Assembly (NCBI RefSeq): GCF_015223105.1 | Contig: NZ_JADFTZ010000001.1 | Coordinates: forward strand, 930,001 to 994,000 | From: Flavobacterium proteolyticum | GTDB lineage: Bacteria; Bacteroidota; Bacteroidia; Flavobacteriales; Flavobacteriaceae | DNA: 64,000 nucleotides | Direction of reading: 5' to 3' | Part shown: positions 35,776 through 45,565 of the stretch, in pieces | Layout of the letters: each line of letters starts with the position of its first letter | Numbering within the stretch: the stretch's first letter is position 1 | Notes under the pieces: generated by a model | Seen by the model: only the letters and a program-made list of their open reading frames with translations | What the model was told of the DNA's origin: nothing | Database searches by the model: none | Program-made: the position numbers and the translations under genes

Positions 35776-37317
35776 ATGGCAAAACAAGATGATATTTTCA
35801 AAAATGTAGTTTCGCATGCAAAAGAGTACGGATTCATATTTCCGTCAAGCGAAATTTACGATGGTTTAAGTGCGGTTTATGACTATGCACAAAACGGTGT
35901 GGAGTTAAAAAAGAACATCCGTGAATACTGGTGGCAATCTATGGTGCAAATGCACGAAAATATTGTGGGATTAGACGCTGCAATTTTGATGCATCCAACT
36001 ACTTGGAAAGCTTCTGGACACGTTGATGCTTTTAACGATCCATTAATCGATAATAAAGATTCTAAAAAAAGATATCGTGCCGATGTTTTAATTGAGGATT
36101 ATGCCGAAAAATTAAATCAAAAAGCACAAAAAGAAATCGACAAAGCACGTGAGCGTTTTGGGGCTTCATTTGATGAAGAACAATACAAAACAACGAATCC
36201 TCGTGTGATGGAATATTTGTCTAAAAAGAAGGAAATTCTAGAAAGAATGGCTCGCTCTTTAGAGACAGAAAACCTTTCTGATGTTAAAGCTTTAATCGAA
36301 GAGCTAGAAATTGCTTGTCCAGAAAGCGGTTCTAAAAACTGGACCGATGTGAAGCAATTCAACTTAATGTTCGGAACTAAATTAGGCGCTTCTGCTGAAA
36401 ACGCAATGGATTTATATTTGCGTCCAGAAACAGCTCAAGGTATTTTCGTAAACTTTTTAAACGTTCAAAAAACAGGTCGTATGAAGATTCCTTTTGGAAT
36501 TGCTCAAACGGGTAAAGCGTTTAGAAACGAAATCGTAGCGAGACAATTTATCTTCCGTATGCGCGAATTTGAACAAATGGAAATGCAGTTTTTCGTTAAA
36601 CCAGGAGAAGAAATGAAATGGTACGAATACTGGAAAACAACTCGTTTAAATTGGCATTTATCGCTTGGTTTAGGAAAAACGAATTACCGTTTTCATGACC
36701 ACGAGAAATTAGCGCATTATGCAAACGCAGCTGCAGATATCGAATTCAATTTCCCATTCGGATTCAAAGAATTAGAAGGAATTCACTCGAGAACCGATTT
36801 CGATTTGAAAGCGCACGAACAATATTCAGGTAAAAAATTACAATATTTTGATAACGATACCAATTCAAACTACACACCTTATGTGGTAGAAACTTCGGTT
36901 GGTTTAGACAGAATGTTCTTGGCGGTTTTCTCAAACTCGTTACAAGAAGAAGTATTAGAAGATGGTTCTTCAAGAACAGTTTTACGTTTGCCTTCAGTTT
37001 TAGCACCAACAAAAGCTGCTGTTTTACCATTGGTTAAAAAAGACGGTTTACCAGAAGTAGCGCGTAAAATTATCGATGATTTAAAATGGGATTTCAACGT
37101 AGCGTATGATGAAAAAGATGCGGTTGGAAGACGTTATAGAAGACAAGATGCATTAGGGACACCATTCTGTATTACGGTAGATCATCAAACATTAGAAGAT
37201 GAAACGGTAACCATTCGTCACAGAGATTCTATGCAACAAGATAGAGTGAAAATTTCTGAATTACGCGATATCATTAACAACGAAGTTTCGATGAGAAACT
37301 GGTTGATGAAAATGTAG
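35776..37317 (+). CDS. glyQS: Glycine--tRNA ligase (single-chain, eukaryote-like type)
   Basis: This class II synthetase charges tRNA-Gly. The 513-residue homodimeric form begins MAKQDDIFKNVVSHAKEYGFIFPSSEIYDGL and includes the motif 2 region FRNEIVARQFIFRMREFEQME and motif 3 around ETSVGLDRMFLAVF, with an anticodon-binding domain at about 415-513. The start is fixed by homology with the family start. A TACTTTTG box sits only 4 bp upstream. A terminator hairpin follows at 37369-37404. Confidence 0.95.
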   Translation: MAKQDDIFKNVVSHAKEYGFIFPSSEIYDGLSAVYDYAQNGVELKKNIREYWWQSMVQMHENIVGLDAAILMHPTTWKASGHVDAFNDPLIDNKDSKKRYRADVLIEDYAEKLNQKAQKEIDKARERFGASFDEEQYKTTNPRVMEYLSKKKEILERMARSLETENLSDVKALIEELEIACPESGSKNWTDVKQFNLMFGTKLGASAENAMDLYLRPETAQGIFVNFLNVQKTGRMKIPFGIAQTGKAFRNEIVARQFIFRMREFEQMEMQFFVKPGEEMKWYEYWKTTRLNWHLSLGLGKTNYRFHDHEKLAHYANAAADIEFNFPFGFKELEGIHSRTDFDLKAHEQYSGKKLQYFDNDTNSNYTPYVVETSVGLDRMFLAVFSNSLQEEVLEDGSSRTVLRLPSVLAPTKAAVLPLVKKDGLPEVARKIIDDLKWDFNVAYDEKDAVGRRYRRQDALGTPFCITVDHQTLEDETVTIRHRDSMQQDRVKISELRDIINNEVSMRNWLMKM

Positions 37318-37322
37318 TTTTG

Positions 37323-37368
37323 AAGTAAAAAGTAAAAAGCTCAAAGTAAAAAGCTCAAAGTAAAAAGT
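37323..37368. repeat. Short tandem repeats of a 14-bp unit
   Basis: The unit AAAGTAAAAAGCTC is repeated in tandem (about 2.5 copies with variants) directly before the glyQS terminator. Confidence 0.6.
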
Positions 37369-37404
37369 AAACCCCGAATTTCATTTGGAATTCGGGGTTT
37401 TTAT
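37369..37404 (+). terminator. Terminator of glyQS
   Basis: AACCCCGAATT and AATTCGGGGTT form a perfect stem with a loop of 8 nt, followed by TTTTT. Confidence 0.88.
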
Positions 37405-37432
37405 ATTTTCTGAACTTCCGGTTTTCCACTTT

Positions 37433-37579
37433 CGTCACTTCGATTTTGTATTTGGAAAGCCTAAGATTTACAAATACAAAATGTATCGAGAACTAATGAA
37501 AACGAATTGTAGTTGCAGTTCTCGATACAATTTTACAAAGCAAAAATTAAAATTTTTCCTTTATAAAATCGAAGTGACG
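37433..37579. repeat. Nested palindromic intergenic element
   Basis: CGTCACTTCGATTTT (37433-37447) and its exact complement at 37565-37579 are outer arms. Inside lie TTTTGTATTTG / CAAATACAAAA (37444-37454, 37471-37481) and TGTATCGAGAACT / AGTTCTCGATACA (37482-37494, 37517-37529). The three nested or adjacent hairpins over 147 bp suggest a non-autonomous repeat, possibly a MITE-like unit. No coding sequence of any mobile element is visible. Confidence 0.7.
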
Positions 37580-37603
37580 TTTGAGTTAATTCGTTTCTTT
37601 TTT

Positions 37604-38650
37604 TTACTCACTCAAAGCATTCCAACCTCTTGCTTTCAATGCAATCTTTGTATTGGCTCTTGTGATTAAATGATTTCCTTCGGTAGCGGCAACCATGTGA
37701 CCGATTACGGTGAAATTTGGATTCCCTTTGATTTTGTCAAAATCTTCCATTTTAATAGTGAAAAGCAATTCGTAATCTTCGCCACCGCTTAACGCTACAG
37801 TTGTGATGTCTAAATTGAATTCTTCACATACATTAATTAATTGTGGATCAACCGGGATTTTCTCTTCGTATAAATTACAACCTACATTACTTTGCTTACA
37901 CAAATGTAAAATCTCCGATGATAAACCATCTGAAATATCAATCATTGCAGTAGGTTTAACTTCTAATTTTTCTAAAAGTTCTTTGATATCAGTTCTCGCT
38001 TCTGGTTTTAATTGGCGTTCGATTAAATACGTGTAATCGTCTAAAACCGGTTGGTTGTTTGGATTTACTTGAAACACTTGTTTTTCGCGTTCCAAAACTT
38101 GTAATCCCATATAAGCCGCACCAATATCTCCCGAAACTACTAATAAATCGTTTTCTTTTGCGCCATCTCTGTAAACGATGTCTTCTAAATTCGCTTCACC
38201 AATAGCGGTAATACTAATGATTAATCCTTTTTGCGAAGAAGTCGTATCGCCACCAATTACATCTACATTGTAAATTTTAGAAGCTAACGTAATTCCTTCA
38301 AATAATTCTTCCAAAGCTTCCAAAGGAAAACGATTTGAAACCGCTACTGAAACCGTAATTTGAGTTGGAGTTGCGTTCATCGCGCAAATATCAGATACAT
38401 TGGCAACAACGGCTTTGTATCCTAAGTGTTTTAACGGCATGTAAGCCAAATCAAAATGAACACCTTCGACTAATAAATCGGTTGAAATTACCGCTTTTTT
38501 ATCGCCAAAATTCAATACCGCAGCATCGTCTCCAATGCCTTTTAATGTTGATTCTTGACTGATAGTAAAGTTTTTAGTTAAGTGTTCAATTAAGCCAAAT
38601 TCGCCTAATTGCGATAAACTGGTTCTTGATTGGTCTTTATTTTCTAACAT
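37604..38650 (-). CDS. thiL: Thiamine-monophosphate kinase
   Basis: ThiL phosphorylates thiamine monophosphate to the active cofactor thiamine diphosphate. The 348-residue protein has the N-terminal LGEFGLIEHL start and GIGDDAAVLNFG with metal-binding Asp residues, STDLLVEGVHFDLAYMP, a DVIGGDTTSS segment and the late AMIDISDGLSSEIL and LSGGEDYELLFT motifs. All match the PurM/ThiL family and the ThiL order. It is a single gene between the palindromic element and a repeat-rich spacer before recX. Confidence 0.95.
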   Translation of the reverse strand: MLENKDQSRTSLSQLGEFGLIEHLTKNFTISQESTLKGIGDDAAVLNFGDKKAVISTDLLVEGVHFDLAYMPLKHLGYKAVVANVSDICAMNATPTQITVSVAVSNRFPLEALEELFEGITLASKIYNVDVIGGDTTSSQKGLIISITAIGEANLEDIVYRDGAKENDLLVVSGDIGAAYMGLQVLEREKQVFQVNPNNQPVLDDYTYLIERQLKPEARTDIKELLEKLEVKPTAMIDISDGLSSEILHLCKQSNVGCNLYEEKIPVDPQLINVCEEFNLDITTVALSGGEDYELLFTIKMEDFDKIKGNPNFTVIGHMVAATEGNHLITRANTKIALKARGWNALSE

Positions 38651-38683
38651 GGATTATTTTTTTTGCAAAAGTACGATTTTATT

Positions 38684-38829
38684 GTGACACAAAGTATCGC
38701 GAAGTTTTTCACAAAGTTTCATAAAGTAAATTTTAAAAATCTGCGAATCTGCGGTTTAATTGTTATACAAAGTTTTATTAAATACCTCTGTGAATCTCTG
38801 TGTCTCTTCGTGATTCTTTGTGTAATAAC
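38684..38829. repeat. Degenerate intergenic repeat phrases
   Basis: The recX-thiL spacer has GACACAAAG, CACAAAG, AATCTGCGAATCTGCGG and TCTGTGAATCTCTGTGTCTC units of the same type as those at 19419-19532. They look like decayed copies of a dispersed repeat rather than genes. Confidence 0.45.
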
Positions 38830-39312
38830 TTAGTTTCCAGTTTCCAACTCATTCAACTTTTCATAAATCAAATTCGTTTCATAGCCTTTACGAAGTAAGA
38901 AATCGACGAACTTTTTGTTCTTTTTTGGGCCTTTTCGTTCGGTGATGTTGTGCCAATGTTTTTCGGCTAACTGATGAAAATTTTTTAGATAGGTTTCTTC
39001 AGGAATTTCTTTTAAGGCAATTGTAATGATGCGAGAGGAGATATTTCGAAACTTCAATTCGTTTACAATACGGTTTTTACCCCAAAATTTGTAGTTGTGC
39101 TTGCCACGAACAAAACTCTGTGCAAAACGTTCTTCGTTAATGAAATTATTTTCGATAAGATAAGTCAGAATTTCCTCTTTTTCAGAAGAATTAACCGAAA
39201 ACGAATACAATTTTTCCTCCACTTCCTTATAACAACGCTCTTGATACGCACAGTAATATTCCATCTTGGCATAGATTTCTTTCAAGGAAAAAGCGGATTT
39301 ATTAGTTTTCAA
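38830..39312 (-). CDS. recX: Regulatory protein RecX
   Basis: RecX binds RecA filaments and limits recombination. The 160-residue protein has the three-helix repeat pattern: CAYQERCYKEVEEKL, then EILTYLIENNFINEERFAQSFVRGK and a KFWGKNRIVNELKFR segment, which are the classical RecX blocks. It is cytosolic. It is divergent from the 2004-residue secreted protein gene. The identification rests on the NEERFAxxFVRGK motif. Confidence 0.92.
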   Translation of the reverse strand: MKTNKSAFSLKEIYAKMEYYCAYQERCYKEVEEKLYSFSVNSSEKEEILTYLIENNFINEERFAQSFVRGKHNYKFWGKNRIVNELKFRNISSRIITIALKEIPEETYLKNFHQLAEKHWHNITERKGPKKNKKFVDFLLRKGYETNLIYEKLNELETGN

Positions 39313-39366
39313 TTCGTTAACAATTTAATAATGCAATAAATATTTCATAATCAAAAAATTATGATT

Positions 39367-39374
39367 TATCTTTG
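39367..39374 (+). promoter_or_regulatory. -7 element of the 2004-residue surface-protein gene
   Basis: TATCTTTG matches TAnnTTTG and lies 62 bp before the ATG at 39436. It overlaps the alternative ATG at 39361, which argues against that start. Confidence 0.5.
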
Positions 39375-39435
39375 TTGGCTTTTTTTTAAGCAAAGAAGCA
39401 TAATCAAACCAAATCTAATATTTTCATTCAAAGTT

Positions 39436-42400
39436 ATGAAATTAAAATTACTTATTGTTGCGTTATTTTGCTCGGTTTTAGGGTGGGGACAGACTACTTT
39501 GGCAAATTATAAATTTGAAAATAACTTAACTGTTGAAGCTGGTGCTATTGGTTCGCCAACATTCACGGCAAGTACAACGGTTTCTTATTTTGCAGGTGTT
39601 ACTGGTCAAGCTGTAGCGTATGCTAGTTCAGCGGGTAAATATTTCGATTTGGTAATATCAACAACTGGATATAATAACATAGATATTTCATTTTCGGGTA
39701 GATCATCTGCTGCATCAACATCTTGGGTAGTAACCGGAGACGCAACGGGTGGAACTACTTTTTCTGCTATCACAAGTTTGGCTTGCCCAAATGGTTCATT
39801 TGGAACTTTGTCTCCATTTGTTTTAGGAGCTAGCTATGATAATAAAACATCAATTCGTCTTAGGATAACAGCTACTGGAAGTGCTACTGCTACATTAAGA
39901 TTAGATGATTTGATAATTAGAGGAGTGCCAATATCCTCAAACACCATCACTACAACTACTCCAATTGTAGGTAGTCCGTTCTGTATAACGGCTTCTTCGG
40001 GAGCATCGGTTTCAGTGCCTTTTACAAGTACTGGAACTTTTACTAGTAATACTTATACCGCACAATTGTCAAACGCAGCAGGAAGTTTTGCTTCGCCTGT
40101 AAGCATAGGAACACTTGTTAGTAATGCTAATAGTGGTACAATTTCGGCAACAATACCGGCAAATACTGCAACTGGAACGGGTTATTTAATTAGAGTTGTC
40201 TCTAACGGACCAGTAGTAACAGGTTCAAATACGGCTGCTTTTACGATAAATTTAGCTAACAATAGTATAGCTCCAGTAGCCACTCAAAATATTTTTGAAA
40301 GTGCAAATGGTACTACCTTAACAGTAACAGAAACATCAACACCATCTTCAAGACAATGGTATTATGCAACAGTTAGTGGTGGGCCATATACTAATTTAAT
40401 CGGGGGTGCAACAGGAACTACTTATGTGCCTAACTTTGCTACTGCAGGAACTTATTACGTAGTTTGTGTTTCTACTTTTGCTTGTGGAACTATAACTTCA
40501 AATCAAGTTCAAATCAATGTAACGGCAGCTCCAACAGGTTGTACAGATTTGTTTATTTCAGAATATATTGAAGGAAGCAGCAATAATAAAGCAATTGAAA
40601 TTTATAATCCAACAGCAGCACCAATTAATTTAGCTACCTACGATTTAGCCTATTATTTTAATGGGAGTGCTACTGTATCAGGAACATTTGCGTTATCAGG
40701 AACAATTCCTGCTTATGGAACTCATGTTGTGAGTAATTCTGCTTCTTCAGCAGCTATTTTGGCGTTGTCAAATCAAACTACAGGAGGAATGACTTTTAAT
40801 GGGGATGATGCTGTTGCTTTAAGAAAATCAGGAGTGAACATTGATGTTATAGGTCAAATTGGTTTCGACCCAGGAACCCAATGGGTTTCAGGTGGAAATT
40901 CTACGTTAGACAATACCTTAATCAGAAATTTTGCAATTCAAATAGGAGATGCTAATGGAGCAGATGCTTTTAATCCAGCAACAGAATGGACAGGATTTGC
41001 AACGGATTATATTTCAGATTTAGGAAATCACTCTAATTCTTGTGCACCTCCAATGCCAGAAATAAATGTTCAAGGAAATTCAGTTACGATTCTTGATGGA
41101 GATACTACACCTATTGTAGGTGACGATACAAATTTTGGTTCGGCTGACATTGCAGGTGGAACAATTGTAAAAACATTTACTATTCAGAATACAGGAACAG
41201 CAGTTTTAAATATTGGTGCTATTTCGTTTACGGGTACCCATAGTGCTAACTTTACAGTAACAACCCTGCCATCAGCTACCGTTGCTATTGGAGGTTCAAC
41301 AACGTTCCAAGTAACTTTTGATCCAACAATTGTAGGAGCTCATAACGCAGAGATATCAATTGTGAATAACGATGTAAGTGAAAATCCATATAACTTTGCA
41401 ATCACAGGAAATGGATTTGCAACACCTAATATTGTGTTGAGTTCTTCTAATCCTGCTGTGGCTGCATCTAATATCACACAAGGGACAACAAATAATGTTA
41501 TTTATGCATTTAACTTAGCGGTAACTAATGCTGATGCTACTTTAAATAATGTGGTTTTTAACACATCTGGAACTTATGCAGCTTCAAATATCACAAACTT
41601 CAAATTGTGGTATTCAGCAGATGCTACTTTTAATAGTGCATCGGATACAACTCTAGATAATGAAACAACTGCTCTAGGAACTGGAGCACATACTTTTACT
41701 GCTTTTACAAGATTAATTACAGACGGAAGTACTGGATATTTCTTTATTACAACAGATATTCCATGTGCCTCAACAGCAGGTAATACAATTGTTGTCGACG
41801 CTATTACAACAGCAGATTTAACTTTTGTATTAGGGAATAAATCAGGAACAGCTTTTGCTAGTGGAGTGCATACAATTCAAAGTGCTATTCCAAATAATGT
41901 TACAGGAGCTGTAACATCTGTTTGTGAAAATGGTACAGCAACAATTAGTTGGACAGCTCCTGCAGGTTGTAGTGATAATGTGTTGGTATTTGCAACAAGT
42001 GGAACATTTACAGCTGCAATTCCAACAGGAAATGGTGGAGCTTATACAGATAATGTTGTTTTTGGTTCAGGAACGACTTTTGATGGAGGGTTTACTGTTT
42101 ATAAAGGTACTGGTACATCAGTTACAGTGACCGGATTGACAAATGGAACAACTTATAGATTTAAAATTTTTACTAGAAACGATTTAAATTGGAGTAATGG
42201 TGTAGAAGTAAGTTGTACACCAACTTTAGCATATTGTGCTTCAGGTGCAACATCAAGTTTAGATTCAGAAATTGAAAATGTAACCTTAGTAGGATATTCT
42301 ACTACGATTTCAAACAATACAACCAATGCTTGTACTACAGGAGTAAACAATTACACAGCTATGAGTGCTGATTTACAAGTTGGCGGAACCTATACCGTTA

Positions 42401-45400
42401 CAGTAGAATTTGGAGATTGTAGTGATGCATCGCAATTTGATGGAGCAGGAGGAGTTTGGATTGATTGGAATAACGACGGTGATTTTCTTGATGTGAATGA
42501 AACTATTGGTACGGCTTTAGTTGCTGTTTCTGGAGGAAATGTAATTCAAAACTTTACAATTAACGTTCCAGGTGGCCAGCCAATTGGGAATTATAGAATG
42601 AGAATTGTTCAAACAGAAGGAGGTACTCTAGGTACAATCAATCCATGTGGGACGTTTACTTATGGTTCAACAGAAGATTATACGGTTCAAGTTATAAATT
42701 CATGTATTCCTACACATAGTGTTACATCATTTACACCAACATCTGGACCTATAGGAACTGAAGTTACCATTATTGGAACAGGTTTAACAGGTGCAACAGT
42801 AACTTTTTCAGGTGTTAATGCAACAATAGTTTCTAATACAGGAACTCAAATGGTAGTTGTTATTCCTGCAGGAGCAACAACAGGAATGTTATCAGTAAAA
42901 GATAGCCAACCTTGTGCTATCGATAACGCTTATACAATTATTTCAACCAACAATACTTCATGTGAAGGTGCAGCTTCTACAACCGATTTAATTATTTATG
43001 ATATTCACGATGAGCAAACTGGTTCAGGTGGATTTATTACATTATATAATGGTACAGCTGCTACGGTGGATTTAACAAATTATAGTATTTGGAGAACGAC
43101 GTTACACGATGATGGAAATGAAGTAGATTATGCTAATTTAACCGGGACAATTGCCCCAGGTGCTTTAGGAATATTGAAAGTTTCTGTTGGTAGTTGTGGT
43201 CCAGCATCAACAAACGGTACAATAGATGGTGGATTTAATGAGAATGATGGTATTCAATTAAGAAATGCGGCAGGAACGGTTATTATTGATGATGTTGATA
43301 CTTACCCAGTTGGGCCAGGTTATTATATGGTTAGAAATACAGGAGCATTAAGCGCTAGAACATCTTATGTTGCAGCAGATTGGAGCACTATACCTTTAGC
43401 TGCTGGAGTTTGTTATCCAAGTGCTGGATTAGTTCTTCCTACTGGAGGAGCTGTACCTCCTATGGTTACTTCTCAACCTTCTTATACGCCATCATGTGGT
43501 TCAACAGCAGCTACTTTAACAACAGTAGGTGCAGAAGGTTATACAGGAGGAAATGCCTTAGCTTATCAATGGTATTTTGCTGCACCGGGAAGTGCAACAT
43601 GGACTGCTGTAGCTGATGGTGGAATTTACAGTGGTGCAACAACTGCTTCTTTGTCAATTTCTACAATTACAGGAGTTGTAAATTATCAATATTACTGTCA
43701 GATTAGAGAAAATTTAGCAACATGTTATACAGCAACTAATGCAGTTAAAATTACAGATTCAAATGCAACGACCTGGAATGGTTCAGCTTGGTCAAATGGA
43801 GTTCCAACTTTAACAAAAGCTGCAATTATTGACGGAGCTTATGTGACGGCAACAAATGGTAACTTTAGCTGTTGTAGTTTAACGGTAAATGCCACTAGAA
43901 CTTTAACTATTTCTTCAGGAGGTTATGTAGAAGTTCAAAATGACATAACAACCAACGGAACTTTTAATGTTTTAAACACAGGTTCATTAGTTCAAATTAA
44001 TGATTTAGGAGTAAACACAGGAAATATTTCTTACGAAAGAATTGCTTCTGTAAAACTTCAAGATTACGTCTATTGGTCATCACCTGTTAGTGGTTTTGAT
44101 GTCAACTCAATTTCACCAGCAACACCAGCTTACTATCATTGGGAATGGAATCCTACGATTGTAAATCCAAATGGAGGAGAAGGGAATTGGGTAAATGCTT
44201 CAACAACAATGTTAGGAGGAAAAGGTTATATTGTAAGAGCTCCAAACGGATTTAGTAATGCTGCAAATCAAAACTGGACAGCTACATTTAATAATGGTGT
44301 TCCAAATAACGGAGTCTATACGCCAACAATTGCTAGAGGAACAGATTTAAATGCTGGAACTGCTGGTCCAAATGGAGTTATGAGAACCGTAACAGACGAC
44401 AACTGGAATTTATTAGGAAATCCATATCCATCTGCAATAAGTATTGGTTCTTTCTTAACTGCAAATCCTCAATTGGATGGATTTGTAAGATTATGGACAC
44501 ATGGAACATTACCTACATCAACGGTTGACCCGTTTTATAATAATTTCGTTTATAACTATACATCATCTGACTATATTGCTATCAACGGTGCTGGTGCTAC
44601 AAGTGGCCCAGGAACTTTGAGTGTAATTGGAGGTGGTCAAGGATTCTTTGTTTTAATGAATCCAGGAGCAGCAACTACTACAACCGCATTATTTAATAAT
44701 GCAATGCGTGATAAGGGATATTCTAATAGTCAGTTCTATAGAAATTCAAATACATTAACAACAGCTCCAGGTGGCGATATTGAACGTCATAGAATTTGGT
44801 TAGACTTAATCAGTCCAACAAACGAAACTACACGAACTTTAGTAGCTTATGTAGAAGGAGCAACTGCAGAAAAAGACAGAATGTTTGATGCATTAACGGA
44901 TTATAAAAGTGCGCAAAACTTCTATTCTTTAATTGCAGATCAAGTAATGACAATTCAAGGAAAAGGATTGCCTTTTGTACAACAAGATAGAGTGCCTTTA
45001 GGAATTAAAACACCTTCAAATGGTGCTTATAAAATTGCTATTGGTGCAGTAGATGGACTTTTTGCAGGGAATCAGAATATTTATCTTGAAGACAAAGTTT
45101 TAGGAGTTATTCATGATTTAAGACAAAATCCGTATTCGTTTTCTGTAAACTCAGGAATTTTAAATGATAGATTTGTTTTACGATATACAAATGAAACTCT
45201 AGGAAATGAAGATTTTGATAATGATTTTAATGTCTTAATTGCTTCTTCAGATGTAATATCTATTTTAGCAACAAATGAAACAATTCAAAGTGTTCAAATT
45301 CATAATATTTTAGGACAATTGTTGGTAAATGAGAAGAATATTAGTTCAGAATCATTTGAGATTAATACACTTCAAAAAAATAATGCTCCTTTAATTATTC

Positions 45401-45450
45401 AAGTTACCCTTGAAAATGGGAAAAAAGTTTCTAAAAAACTTATATATTAA
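39436..45450 (+). CDS. Giant multi-domain T9SS-secreted protein with lamin-tail domains
   Basis: The 2004-residue protein starts with a signal peptide (MKLKLLIVALFCSVLGWGQ). Visible domains in order: an N-terminal beta-sandwich (about 20-150); lamin-tail-like domain 1 (367-533, DLFISEYIEGSSNNKAIEIYN); a choice-of-anchor D-like domain (540-658); a beta domain (662-815); FN3-like (817-927); GEVED (931-1085, WIDWNNDGDFLD); IPT/TIG (1090-1170); lamin-tail-like domain 2 (1175-1315); Ig-like (1340-1442); and a shared carrier of about 560 residues that ends in a T9SS type C-like signal (IHDLRQNPYSF to the C-terminus). It is probably a surface adhesin or matrix protein. The start at 39361 would fall on the -7 box and is rejected. 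The type C label is by recall of the ChiA-like tail. Confidence 0.82.
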   Translation: MKLKLLIVALFCSVLGWGQTTLANYKFENNLTVEAGAIGSPTFTASTTVSYFAGVTGQAVAYASSAGKYFDLVISTTGYNNIDISFSGRSSAASTSWVVTGDATGGTTFSAITSLACPNGSFGTLSPFVLGASYDNKTSIRLRITATGSATATLRLDDLIIRGVPISSNTITTTTPIVGSPFCITASSGASVSVPFTSTGTFTSNTYTAQLSNAAGSFASPVSIGTLVSNANSGTISATIPANTATGTGYLIRVVSNGPVVTGSNTAAFTINLANNSIAPVATQNIFESANGTTLTVTETSTPSSRQWYYATVSGGPYTNLIGGATGTTYVPNFATAGTYYVVCVSTFACGTITSNQVQINVTAAPTGCTDLFISEYIEGSSNNKAIEIYNPTAAPINLATYDLAYYFNGSATVSGTFALSGTIPAYGTHVVSNSASSAAILALSNQTTGGMTFNGDDAVALRKSGVNIDVIGQIGFDPGTQWVSGGNSTLDNTLIRNFAIQIGDANGADAFNPATEWTGFATDYISDLGNHSNSCAPPMPEINVQGNSVTILDGDTTPIVGDDTNFGSADIAGGTIVKTFTIQNTGTAVLNIGAISFTGTHSANFTVTTLPSATVAIGGSTTFQVTFDPTIVGAHNAEISIVNNDVSENPYNFAITGNGFATPNIVLSSSNPAVAASNITQGTTNNVIYAFNLAVTNADATLNNVVFNTSGTYAASNITNFKLWYSADATFNSASDTTLDNETTALGTGAHTFTAFTRLITDGSTGYFFITTDIPCASTAGNTIVVDAITTADLTFVLGNKSGTAFASGVHTIQSAIPNNVTGAVTSVCENGTATISWTAPAGCSDNVLVFATSGTFTAAIPTGNGGAYTDNVVFGSGTTFDGGFTVYKGTGTSVTVTGLTNGTTYRFKIFTRNDLNWSNGVEVSCTPTLAYCASGATSSLDSEIENVTLVGYSTTISNNTTNACTTGVNNYTAMSADLQVGGTYTVTVEFGDCSDASQFDGAGGVWIDWNNDGDFLDVNETIGTALVAVSGGNVIQNFTINVPGGQPIGNYRMRIVQTEGGTLGTINPCGTFTYGSTEDYTVQVINSCIPTHSVTSFTPTSGPIGTEVTIIGTGLTGATVTFSGVNATIVSNTGTQMVVVIPAGATTGMLSVKDSQPCAIDNAYTIISTNNTSCEGAASTTDLIIYDIHDEQTGSGGFITLYNGTAATVDLTNYSIWRTTLHDDGNEVDYANLTGTIAPGALGILKVSVGSCGPASTNGTIDGGFNENDGIQLRNAAGTVIIDDVDTYPVGPGYYMVRNTGALSARTSYVAADWSTIPLAAGVCYPSAGLVLPTGGAVPPMVTSQPSYTPSCGSTAATLTTVGAEGYTGGNALAYQWYFAAPGSATWTAVADGGIYSGATTASLSISTITGVVNYQYYCQIRENLATCYTATNAVKITDSNATTWNGSAWSNGVPTLTKAAIIDGAYVTATNGNFSCCSLTVNATRTLTISSGGYVEVQNDITTNGTFNVLNTGSLVQINDLGVNTGNISYERIASVKLQDYVYWSSPVSGFDVNSISPATPAYYHWEWNPTIVNPNGGEGNWVNASTTMLGGKGYIVRAPNGFSNAANQNWTATFNNGVPNNGVYTPTIARGTDLNAGTAGPNGVMRTVTDDNWNLLGNPYPSAISIGSFLTANPQLDGFVRLWTHGTLPTSTVDPFYNNFVYNYTSSDYIAINGAGATSGPGTLSVIGGGQGFFVLMNPGAATTTTALFNNAMRDKGYSNSQFYRNSNTLTTAPGGDIERHRIWLDLISPTNETTRTLVAYVEGATAEKDRMFDALTDYKSAQNFYSLIADQVMTIQGKGLPFVQQDRVPLGIKTPSNGAYKIAIGAVDGLFAGNQNIYLEDKVLGVIHDLRQNPYSFSVNSGILNDRFVLRYTNETLGNEDFDNDFNVLIASSDVISILATNETIQSVQIHNILGQLLVNEKNISSESFEINTLQKNNAPLIIQVTLENGKKVSKKLIY

Positions 45451-45467
45451 GTATAATTAGTTTTTTT

Positions 45468-45506
45468 AAATAAAAATGACGACTGTTGAGGTCGTCATTT
45501 TTATTT
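45468..45506 (+). terminator. Terminator after the 2004-residue protein gene
   Basis: AAATAAAAATGACGAC and GTCGTCATTTTTATTT form a perfect 16-bp stem over a 7-nt loop. The T-rich arm makes it an intrinsic terminator. Confidence 0.88.
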
Positions 45507-45514
45507 AAGTTATC

Positions 45515-45544
45515 TTGTTTTTTTAGGTTATTTTTCTATATTTG
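45515..45544 (+). promoter_or_regulatory. Promoter of the 1447-residue propeller gene
   Basis: TTG (45515-45517), a 19-bp spacer and TATATTTG (45537-45544) fit the consensus. The predicted start near 45551 leaves a leader of about 15 nt before the ATG at 45566. It excludes the alternative TTG start at 45542, which lies in the -7 box. Confidence 0.72.
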
Positions 45545-45565
45545 TTATCCCCAATCATACCTAAA

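Noticed and set aside
37433..37579. Invertible promoter segment
   Set aside because: The inverted arms enclose other hairpins but no promoter box facing either neighbour, and no invertase gene is in the window.
37385..37669. Open frame of 94 codons overlapping the glyQS terminator and the palindromic element
   Set aside because: It crosses hairpins and ends inside thiL on the other strand; its composition is not protein-like.
39361..39435. Earlier ATG for the 2004-residue protein
   Set aside because: It lies on the predicted -7 box (39367-39374) and would put 25 residues before a normal signal peptide.
45542..45565. TTG start for the 1447-residue protein
   Set aside because: It falls within the -7 box at 45537-45544; the signal sequence starts at the ATG at 45566.
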